64,000 nucleotides of DNA from Micromonospora tarapacensis (lineage in GTDB: Bacteria > Actinomycetota > Actinomycetes > Mycobacteriales > Micromonosporaceae): contig NZ_JAHCDI010000004.1 of NCBI RefSeq assembly GCF_019697375.1, positions 1,103,324-1,167,323 on the forward strand. The letters are read 5' to 3'. Positions 51,607-60,523 of the stretch are shown in pieces. Every line of letters starts with the position of its first letter. The first letter of the stretch is position 1. The notes under the pieces are model-generated. The model searched no databases. It saw only the letters and a program-made list of their open reading frames with translations, and was not told the DNA's origin. The translations under genes were made by a program, and so were the position numbers.

Positions 51607-54600
51607 GTGACCGTCGAACAGGCCGGCAGCCGTACCGGTGACATCGACGCGGCGCAGCGGGCGGAGCAGATCCGGCAGCGGCTGCTCGGCTCCGCGCGCC
51701 GTACCGTGGTGATCGACCGGGTCGACCGGAGTGGGCCGCTGGCGCTGTCGGCCGGGCAGCAGCAGATGTGGGTGCTGCACCGGGTCGATCCGGCGAGCCC
51801 CGCGTACCTCATGGCGTGGACACTGCGGCTCGCGGGTGAGGTGGACGTCGAGGCCCTGCGGTGGGCGTGGGAGCGGCTCGTGCACCGGCACGAGATCCTG
51901 CGGACGCGCTACGGCCAGCCGGGGGACGAGCCGGTCGCGTACCTCGACCCCCCGGCCCGCTTCGAGCTGCCCGTGGTCGACCTCGCCGGCGAGCCGGAGG
52001 CCGGGCGCGAGGAACACGCGCTGCGGATCGCCGCCACGCGTCGGCAGCAACCGTTCGACCTCGAAACCGAGCATCCGCTGCGGGTGACGCTGATCCGGCT
52101 GGCGCCGGCGCGGCACCTCCTGGTGGTCGTCACGCACCACATCGCCTGCGACGGGGCGTCGTACCCGCGGATCGGCGCCGAGGTGAGCGCGTTCTACGCC
52201 GAGCGCGCCGCGGGCCGCCCCGCCGCTCTGCCGGAACTTCCGATCCAGTACGCCGACTACGCCGGGTGGGAACGCGGGCGAACGGCGGGTGCGGGCCTGC
52301 GCGCCCATCTGGAGTACTGGCGTGGTCACCTGGAGGGTCTCTCGGATCTGGTGCTTCCCACCGACCGGCCCCGGCCGGCGCGCCCGGACTGGCGTGGCGG
52401 GGTGGTCGAAGTCCCCGTCGGGCCGCACCTGAGCGACGAGATCCGGCGGCTGGCGAGCGCCCGGCAGGCCACGCCCTACCTGGTGCTGCTCGCCGCGTTC
52501 CAGGCGATGCTGGCGCAACTGTCCGGCCGCGAGGACGTGGCGGTGGGCACGCCGGTGGCGATGCACTCGCTGCCCGAGCTCGACCAGCTCATCGGGTACA
52601 CCATCAACACGGTCGTGGTGCGCGCGCGCTGCCCGCGCGACAGCACCTTCGCCGCCGTGCTGGACGAGGTCCGGTCGGTCGCCCTGGCCGCTCTCGACCA
52701 TCGGGAGGTGCCGTTCCGACTGCTCGTCGACGAACTGCGGGCGGCCCGGGATCCGGGCAGCAACCCCTTGTTCCAGGTCGCCTTCGACATGAACCCCACC
52801 GAGGACGGCGTGTTCGACCTGCCCGGCGTCGACGTGACGCCCGTCGCGGCGCCGGAGCGGACCGTGGCCAAGTTCGACCTCACGATCCACGTCGAGGAGG
52901 CGCCCACCGGACAGTTGTCGGCCTACCTCGAATTCGCGCGGGCGCTGTTCGACGAGGAGACGGCGCAGCGCCTCGCCACCCACTACGGCCTGCTGCTCGG
53001 CACGGTGGTCCGGGAGCCGGACCGCCGCCTGGCGCTGCTGCCACAGCCGTACCTGCCGGCCGCGCCGAGCGGGCCCGCGATCGCACCGGCCACCGGCGAC
53101 GGCGGCGGGCCGGCCGCGTCGGACCCGGCGGCGCCCGGGTACGCCGGCGCCGCCCCCGACGCGGAGTTGCTGGCCACGCTCGACGAGGTGTGGCGCGACG
53201 TGCTGCGGGTGGACCACATCGACCCGGACGACAACTTCTTCGACATCGGCGGGGATTCGGTGCGGGCGGTCGCGCTCGCCGGCCGGCTGAGGACGCGGGG
53301 CCTGGACGTGACCGCGGCGGACCTCTTCGCCCATCAGACGGTCAACGACCTGGCCCGGGCGGTCGCGGTCCGGCGCCGCGCCGAGGTGCCCACCGGCATC
53401 GCCCCGTTCGCGATGGTGAGCCCGGCGGACCGGGACGCGTTGCCGACGGACCTGACGGACGCCTATCCGGTGGGCGCCGGGCAGCTCGGCATGATCATCG
53501 AGATGCTGGCCCGGCCGGACCTGAACCTCTACCAGGACTCCACCTCCTTCCTGATCCGCGGCGACGGCCCGTTCTCGCCGCCGGCCTTCCAGCAGGCGGT
53601 GCAGCTGGTCGTGGACCGGCACGAGGTGCTGCGCACCACGTTCGACCTGAGCAGCTACTCGATGCCCCTGCAACTGGTGCACCGCGAGGTCGACTACCGG
53701 CCGGGGGTCACCGACGGTGAGGCCGTCGGGCCGGACGGCTGGGAGCCCCGGCTGCGCGCGTACTTCGACGAGCGGCGGCGCAACCCGATGACCCTGACCG
53801 AGGCGCCACTGGTCCGGTTCCACGCCCACACCGCGGCGGGCACCGACGACTGGTGCTTCTCGGTCACCGAATGCCACCCGGTGCTGGAGGGCTGGAGCTT
53901 CCACACGCTGATGATGGAGATCCTCACCGCCTACCGGGAGTTCCGGGCCGGCGGGGCACCGGCGTCCCCGGAGCCGGTGCCGTTCCGGTACGCGGACTAC
54001 ATCGCCGCCGAACTCGCCACGCTGCACTCGGAGAGCGACCGCGCCTACTGGCGGGGTGTCATCGAGGGCCGGTCTCCGGGCAAGCTTCCGGCGGCCTGGC
54101 GGGACGACCCGGCCGCCGCACGTGACCGGTACCAGCACAGCGTCTGGTTCGACGACCTCCAGGACGCCCTGCGCCGGCTCGCCGCCGAGACCAGGACCTC
54201 GCTGAAGGCCGTGCTGCTGGCCGCGCACCTGACGGTGATGAGCGCGGTGACCGAGGCGGAGGACTTCTGCACCGGCCTGGTGACCGACGCCCGCCCGGAG
54301 ATGGTCGGCGCGGAGCGGGTTCCCGGCTTCTACATCAACACGGTGCCGTTCGCGATGCCCACGGGCGCGCGTACCTGGGGGGAGCTGGTCGGGCTCGTCT
54401 ACCAGGGACTGACCGGGATGTGGCCGCACCGCCGGTTCCCGATGCCGATCGTCCAGCAGGAGTTCGCCCCCGGCACCCGGCTGGTCGAGGTGATGTTCAA
54501 CTACCTCGACTTCCACCAGGTGGACAAGGACCTGGTGCACTGGGAGGCGACGGTCGACGAGTCGGAGAACGAGTTCGCCCTGCACGTGTTCACCCTCACC

Positions 54601-56492
54601 GGCGAACGCTCCGGGGTGCTGCGGCTCAACACCACCAACCACGTGTTGACCCGCGACGCGACGCGCCGGCTCGGCGAGATGTACCGGGCCGTCCTGGAGG
54701 ACATGGCCCGCGGCCCGGAGGGAGACGCCACGGCGGCGTGCCTCGCGCCCGGCGACGCGCGCCCGCTCGCGGCGGCCCGGGGCGGTGCGGTGCCGGCCCG
54801 GGAGCCGGACCCGGTCCCCGACGCCTTCGCCGGGTGGGTCGGCAGCCGACCGGACGCGGTCGCCGTCCGGTCCGCCGGCACCCGGCTCAGCTACGCGCAG
54901 CTCGACGCGGCGGCCCGGGAGGTGGCGGACCGCCTGCGGCAGGCGGGCGTGCGCCCGGGCGGGCTGGTCGCGGTGGCGCCGCGACACGACGTCTCGCTGC
55001 CGGCGACGTTGCTCGGGGTCTGGCAGGCGGGTGCCGCCTGGCTGGCCCTGGATGGCCCGCTCTCGCCGGAGCAGCGGCGCGCGGCGGCCCGCGCCGGGGA
55101 GCGGACGCCCTCGTCGAGGCGGTCACCGTGACGGACCTGCGACCGGCGGCGACCGGCGGGTCGCGAACCGGTTGGCGGCCCGGCCCGGCCGCCTGCGTGC
55201 TGCCCGACGCACGGACCGCACCCGGAGGCGGAGCGGTGCTCTCGCACCGCGCGCTGGCGTCCGCGTTGGCCGGCCTGCGCGGCGGGCTCGCCGAGATCGG
55301 CACACCGTCGACCGAGGAGTCGGTCTGGTTGTTCGCCAGCCCCTTCCCGTCCTGGGCGGCCCTGACCGAGCTGCTCCTGCCGATCGTCACGGGCGGGCAA
55401 CTCGTCGTCGCGCCGGAGCCGGCTTCGCCCGCCGTCACCCACCGGCACGCCACACCCGGCACCGCGTGGGATATCGGGCCGGGCCCCGCCGCCCGGATCG
55501 AGGGCGGACCGGACAGCGGGTCCCCGGCCGCCGTCCTCGTCGGCGGCGACCCCCTGCTCGGGGTGGCGCGCCTGGCGGAGACCGGCGCCGGCGCCCGCGT
55601 GGTCGAGGTGGGCGGCTGCGACACGCCGCCGGGTTGGCTGACCCTCGCCGGCCGGCCGCTACCCGGCCTGGACCCGCACGTGCTGGACCCGCACCGGCGC
55701 GCCGTGCCGATCGGCGTACTCGGCGAGTTGTACGTGGGCGGGCCGGCGCTGGCCGACGGGTACCACGCCGACCCGGTCGCGACCGCCGAGCACTTCGTCC
55801 CCGACCCGGGCGGGCACGATGGGCAGCGCCTGTTCCGGACCGGTCACCTCGCCCGGTTCCACGAGGACGGCCGGCTGGAACACCTCGGCCCCGTGCGGCG
55901 GCACGTCACCCCGGACTCGGGCCTGGTCGACCTGGGCGGGATCCGCGCGGCACTCTGCGCCCAGCCGGCGGTACGCGAGGCGTACGTCCGGCTGCGGCCG
56001 GCGGCGGCCGACGGCCGCAGGCTGGTGGCGTACCTGCGGCCGGTCCCCGGCGCGGCTGTCGAGCCCGTCGAGGTACGCCGAGCCCTGGCCGACCGGTTGC
56101 CCCGACGACTCGTGCCGGACATCCTGATCCCGGTCGAGGCCTGGCCGCTGACGCCCGGCGGCCGGGTCGACCCGGACGCGTTGCCCGACCTGCCCGCCGC
56201 GGACGCCACGACCGGTGGCCGCAAGCCGTGGGACGAGGAATTCGAGGCGCTGCTGCGGGCGGTGCTACCGGCCCTGCCCGACGACGCCGAGCTGACCGCG
56301 GACGCGGAGCTGACCGTCCTGGGCCTGAACTCGCTCGCCACGGTGGAACTGCTCATCTCGCTGGAGCACGCCTACGGCGTCAGCATCCCGGGCGGGCGGC
56401 TGGTCCTGGACCTGTTCGAAACCCCCGCGACCCTGTGGGACGGGATCTCCCGCCTGCGGGCCGCGCCACCGGACGCGGCGGGCGCGCCATGA
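51607..56492 (+). CDS. NRPS-3: C-PCP-C-(degenerate A)-PCP, about 1628 aa (frameshift)
   Basis: Seen: first condensation domain with 'VVVTHHIACDGAS' (His177, His178) and 'IGYTINTVVVRARCP'; PCP 'FFDIGGDSVRAVALA' (Ser551); second condensation domain whose core is 'SVTECHPVLEGWSF', missing the first His and with Asp replaced by Glu (His757); then an A-like domain that lacks the A3 phosphate loop ('CVLPDARTAPGGGAVLSHRA'), has 'LFRTGHLARFHEDG' for A7 and 'PLTPGGRVDPDALP' without the A10 Lys; last PCP 'LTVLGLNSLATVELLISLE'. A G lost in the run at 55093-55096 splits the frame within the A-like domain. The GTG at 51607 has GGAGGAGGAC upstream. With no working A domain, both PCPs must be loaded in trans. 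Confidence 0.9.
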
Positions 56493-56556
56493 CGCCATGA
56501 CGCCGGGCACGCCGTCCGGCCCCCGCGACCGACTGACAGCCAACAGGGAGGTGGAC

Positions 56557-56817
56557 ATGTCCATCGCAGACATCGACACATCATTGCGCGACGGCATCCG
56601 GGAAACCGTCGCCGAGATGCTGGAGATCGGACCCGACGAGATCACCTGGACCAGCAGTTTCCAGCGGGATCACGACGCCGACTCGTTGCAGGGCATCGAG
56701 ATCCTCTCCGCCCTGGAACGCCGGTTCGGCATCACGATCGACCAGTCCATGCTGTCCAGGATGACCGACCTGTCGAGTACCTACGCCGTCGTCGCCGAAG
56801 CCATGGCGACCCGGTAG
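56557..56817 (+). CDS. Acyl carrier protein, 86 aa
   Basis: Seen: 'GIRETVAEMLEIGPDEITWT', then 'FQRDHDADSLQGIEILSALE' with the phosphopantetheine Ser in DADSLQG, and 'RFGITIDQSMLSRMTDLSST'. The ATG at 56557 has GGGAGG six bases upstream; an ATG at 56497 would add a 20-residue unrelated tail. It is followed 23 bases later by the ketosynthase, as in type II polyketide or fatty-acid systems. Candidate substrate for the aaRS-like ligase. Confidence 0.9.
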   Translation: MSIADIDTSLRDGIRETVAEMLEIGPDEITWTSSFQRDHDADSLQGIEILSALERRFGITIDQSMLSRMTDLSSTYAVVAEAMATR

Positions 56818-56840
56818 CGGGCGGAGGGGAGCTGGCTGCC

Positions 56841-58064
56841 ATGTCGGCCGAGTCGACGCACCGGCGCGTGGTGATCACCGGCCTCGGCGTCATCAGCAGC
56901 ATCGGCACCGGGGCCGAGGAGTTCGCCCGGGCGGTACGCGCCGGCCGGTCCGGCGCGCGGCCGATCCGGGCGTTCGAGACCGACGGCTTCGAGTACGTGA
57001 ACGGATGCGAGGTGACGGACTTCGACCCGGCGGCGTGGATCGACCGGCTGGATCACCGGGACCTGGGCCGGGCCACCCAGCTGGCCGTCTCCGGCGCCAA
57101 GCTGGCCCTCGCCGACGCGGGGCTCGCCCCGGCGTACCTGCGCGCCCGGCCGGCGGTCATCGCGGTCGGCACGACCAGCGGCGAGACCCGGGAGGTGGAG
57201 CTGGCAGTGCAGCGCCAGCTGACCACCGGAGCGACGGACGTCGACCCGGGCGCCGCCCGCCGGGCGCGGTCGGGGCGGCTCTCTGCGGACATCGCACGGG
57301 AACTCGACCTGACCGAGGTCGAGGCGGTCACGGTGCCGACCGCGTGCGCCGCGGGCAACTACGCGATCGGCTACGGCTACGACGCGATCGCCGACGGCGA
57401 CGCGGAGCTGGCGCTCTGCGGCGGAGTGGACGCCATGGTGCGGACCAACTTCATCGGATTCCACCGGCTGGGCACCATCGCGCCCACCGTGTGCGCGCCC
57501 TTCGACCGCGACCGCCGGGGCATCCTCATCGGCGAGGGGAGCGGGATCCTGGTGCTGGAGAGTCTCGACGCGAGCCTGGCGCGCGGCGCCCGGATCTACG
57601 CCGAGGTGCTCGGCTACGGCCTGAGCTGCGACTCGCACCACGCGGTGTCGCCGGACCGTGACGGTGTCGCCAACTGCATCGCCCGCGCGCACGCCAACGC
57701 CGGCGTCGCACCGGACGACGTCGACTTCATCTCCGCCCACGGCACCGGGACGAAGACCAACGACCTCACCGAGGTGGCCGCCATCCGCCAGGTCTTCGGC
57801 GACCGGCTCCCGCCGACGGTCTCGGTCAAGTCGATGTTGGGCCACACCATGGGCGCCGCGAGTGCGCTGGCCGCGATCGCCTGCGCGCTGGCGCTCACCG
57901 AGGGCTTCATCCCGCCGACGATCAACCACCGGCACCCGGACCCGGAGATCGACATCGACTGCGTACCGAACCGGGCCCGACCGGCGCGGCTGCGCCAGGT
58001 GCAGAACAACGCGCTCGCCTTCGGCGGGAACAACGCCGTCCTGCTGCTCGGGGCGTACTCATGA
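56841..58064 (+). CDS. KAS-II/FabF-type ketosynthase (KSalpha), 407 aa
   Basis: It condenses carrier-bound acyl chains. Seen: 'VVITGLGVISSIGTGAEEFA', catalytic Cys169 in 'VPTACAAGNYAIGYGY', 'FDRDRRGILIGEGSGILVLE', His300 in 'FISAHGTGTKTND', Lys330 and His335 in 'SVKSMLGHTMGAAS'. All catalytic residues are present and the length is normal. It is coupled by a four-base overlap (ATGA) to a KSbeta-like gene. An ACP precedes it. The setting inside an NRPS cluster suggests extension of an amino-acid-primed chain. Confidence 0.93.
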   Translation: MSAESTHRRVVITGLGVISSIGTGAEEFARAVRAGRSGARPIRAFETDGFEYVNGCEVTDFDPAAWIDRLDHRDLGRATQLAVSGAKLALADAGLAPAYLRARPAVIAVGTTSGETREVELAVQRQLTTGATDVDPGAARRARSGRLSADIARELDLTEVEAVTVPTACAAGNYAIGYGYDAIADGDAELALCGGVDAMVRTNFIGFHRLGTIAPTVCAPFDRDRRGILIGEGSGILVLESLDASLARGARIYAEVLGYGLSCDSHHAVSPDRDGVANCIARAHANAGVAPDDVDFISAHGTGTKTNDLTEVAAIRQVFGDRLPPTVSVKSMLGHTMGAASALAAIACALALTEGFIPPTINHRHPDPEIDIDCVPNRARPARLRQVQNNALAFGGNNAVLLLGAYS

Positions 58065-59103
58065 ACGCGACGCGCACGGTCATCACGGGCTGGGAGACCC
58101 ACTCGCCGCTGGGGCACGGCGCCGACGCGCACACCCGCGCCGCGGTGCTCGCCACGCGCCGCGACGACGCCCCCGCCAGGTGCCCGACTTCGAGGTGCGG
58201 CAGGTGCTCGGCCCCAAGGGGACCCGTTCCATGTGCCGGGCCAGCGGCCTCGCGGTCGCCACCACGGGACGGCTGCTGACCCGGTTCGCCCTGGACCGGC
58301 AGCACCGGGCGGGCCATACCGACGACGACCTCGGCCTGGTGCTGGCCACCAGCGACAACGTGCAGACCGTGGTCAACTTCAACCGGGACAGTTGGACCCG
58401 GTCCCGCCCCTACGACGTGGACCCGGCGCAGCTGCCGGTGTCGCTGATGAACGTGCACGCCGGACAGTGCGCCATCTGGCACCGGCTGCGTGGGCCCAAC
58501 TCCACGATCTGCGGCAGTCACCTCGGCTCGTTGCTGGCACTTCGCTACACCGGCCGGCTGCTGCGGCGCGGACACGCCCGCGCGGTGCTCTGCGGGGCGG
58601 TGGAGGAGTACAGCGAGGCTCGGGCGGCGTACGCGGCGGCTCGGGCGGCGCCCGGGCCACGCCGGCCACCGGGCGAGGGCTGCGTCATCTTCCTGGTCGA
58701 ATCCGCGGACCAGGTGGCCCCCGAACGGCCGGTGCTCGCCGAGTTGCTGACGGTGGAGTTCGGGTTCGCCCCGCGCGACAACGCCGTCCGGGCCGCACTC
58801 GCGGGCTGCCTGTCGCGGGCGCTGACCCGGGCCGGCGTGCCGGCGGACCGGATCGGCGCGGTGGTCCCGTCACCGGCGTTGGACGCGCGCGGCGGCGAGG
58901 AACAGCTCGCGATCAAGGCCGTCCTCGGCGAGGTGCCCGTGCTGTCGGCCACCCACGACGCCCTGGGGGACACCGACTCGGTGGCGGCGGCCTTCCAGAT
59001 CGTCCGGCTGCTGACCGACCCGGCGCTGGCCGGGCAGATCGCGGCCGTCACCGCGACCGACGCCGAGGGACGGGTCGGATGCGCGCTGCTGCGGATGGCG
59101 TGA
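58061..59103 (+). CDS. KSbeta / chain-length-factor-like protein, about 347 aa (frameshift)
   Basis: Partner of the preceding ketosynthase. Seen: 'RTVITGWETHSPLGHGADAH', 'VLGPKGTRSMCRASGLAVAT', 'GPNSTICGSHLGSLLALRYT' (the nucleophile region, with a Cys still near the expected place) and 'GEGCVIFLVESADQVAP'. The two active-site histidines are gone: the HGTGT motif reads 'SPALDARGGEEQLAIK' and the GHxxGAAS motif reads 'THDALGDTDSVAAAF'. A C lost in the run at 58170-58174 splits the frame. Short compared with usual KSbeta (about 400 aa). Confidence 0.82.
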
Positions 59104-59216
59104 CGGAACGCGACGCCCTCCCGACCGTAGGCCGGCCGAGACCGGTTGATGACCCGAGCACGGGTCGACCCCGCGTCCGGACCCGAATTGACACGTCTAG
59201 AAAGGACCTCACCGCG

Positions 59217-60392
59217 ATGGATTCGGTCAGCACCGGCGACAGGCCGGCCGTCCTGTACCTCACCAACGGCAGCGAACTGATGCGGGTCGGCGGCAACGCG
59301 CTGCGGACCTCCGCGATCGACGAGGCGCTGCACCGCTGCGCGGCGACGACCCGGCACCGGGTGCGCTGCGTCGACGAGGAGGACTGCGCGCACGCGGCGC
59401 CGGCCGAGCCGCCGGCGGCGTCGGGCATCGGCCAGGACGCCGCCTTCCACAACGCGTACTGCTCGGTGGCGGGGCAGCAGGTGCGCCAGGTGGCCGAACG
59501 GGTCCGGCCGGACATCGTGGTGGCCACCGGGCTGGAGATGTGGCGCTACCTGTACGCGGCGAAGGAGGCGACCGGGGCGGTCGCCGTGCTCGACCTGGTG
59601 AACGCCGACTCGCAGCTCGCCAGCGAGATCTGGGCGGTGCTGCGGTCCCGCCCGGACGCCGCGACCTTCGGACTCGACGACGGTGCGGCCCTGCGCCGGG
59701 TCGAGGCCGCCGCACTCGGCTTCGTCGACCACCTGTGGACCTGCACCAGGCTGGATGCCGTGGCCCTGTCCGGGCTCCACGACTTCCCGATCGACAACGT
59801 CACGGTCGTGCCGAACGCGGTGACGTCACCGGCGGTCCGGCCGCAGCACTCCGCCGTGGAACGGATCGTCTACCTCGGCCGGTTCGGCTGGTTCCCCAAC
59901 TACCTCGCCGCCGAGTTCCTGATCGACGAACTGGCACCGATGCTGGCCCGATCCGCGACCGCGCTGCCGATCGTGCTCGCCGGCTTCGGACCGCCCGCGT
60001 CGCTGCTGGACCGGCAGCTCCCGGCGGCGGTGCGGCTGCTGGCCGATCCCGTCACGATCGACCACCTGTGGCCGGACTCCCTGCTCGCCGTGCCCCTGAC
60101 CCTCGGCGGCGGCAGCCGGTTGAAGATTCTCGAAGCCTTCGCGGCCGGCTGCCCGGTGGTCTCCACCGCGAAGGGTATCGAGGGCATCGACGCCGAGGAC
60201 GGCGTGCACTACCTACGGGCGGAGACGGCCGCCGAGATGACGGCCGCGATCAGCCGGATCACCGCGGACCACACCCTCCGGGAGAACCTGACCAAGGCCG
60301 GCTTCGACCTTCTCAACGACGCCTACACGCCGCAGCGCCTGATCCCTCTGGTGGCGGGCAGCCTGCGGCGGCTCACCGCCGTGCACCACTGA
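59217..60392 (+). CDS. GT4-type glycosyltransferase, 391 aa
   Basis: Predicted to attach a sugar using a nucleotide-sugar donor. Seen: an N-terminal Rossmann half ('AVLYLTNGSELMRVGGNALR', 'VRPDIVVATGLEMWRYLYAA'), linker 'VTVVPNAVTSPAV', 'IVYLGRFGWFPNYLAAEFLI' and the C-terminal donor site 'TLGGGSRLKILEAFAAGCPV' followed by 'VSTAKGIEGIDAEDG' (the E-x7-E region of GT-B enzymes). The ATG at 59217 has AAAGGA upstream. Last gene of the plus-strand operon. No sugar-biosynthesis genes are seen in this window, so the donor may be a common nucleotide sugar. Confidence 0.88.
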   Translation: MDSVSTGDRPAVLYLTNGSELMRVGGNALRTSAIDEALHRCAATTRHRVRCVDEEDCAHAAPAEPPAASGIGQDAAFHNAYCSVAGQQVRQVAERVRPDIVVATGLEMWRYLYAAKEATGAVAVLDLVNADSQLASEIWAVLRSRPDAATFGLDDGAALRRVEAAALGFVDHLWTCTRLDAVALSGLHDFPIDNVTVVPNAVTSPAVRPQHSAVERIVYLGRFGWFPNYLAAEFLIDELAPMLARSATALPIVLAGFGPPASLLDRQLPAAVRLLADPVTIDHLWPDSLLAVPLTLGGGSRLKILEAFAAGCPVVSTAKGIEGIDAEDGVHYLRAETAAEMTAAISRITADHTLRENLTKAGFDLLNDAYTPQRLIPLVAGSLRRLTAVHH

Positions 60393-60425
60393 CCGCCCGG
60401 GGCGCGCGTCCGGGGTTCCGCCGAT

Positions 60426-60484
60426 CCGGGTGCCGGCCGGCACCCGGGCGCCAACTCCGGCCCGGGCGGGGCAGCGCCCGCCCG
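60426..60484. terminator. Two strong stem-loops between convergent genes
   Basis: A 22-bp perfect palindrome (60426-60447, half CCGGGTGCCGG) is followed by CGGGCGGG / CCCGCCCG with a 6-base loop (60463-60484). They lie between the glycosyltransferase and the convergent condensation-like gene and probably terminate both transcripts. Confidence 0.7.
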
Positions 60485-60523
60485 TTGCGGGTCGGACGTC
60501 CACCGGCGCCGGCTGGCACCCGG

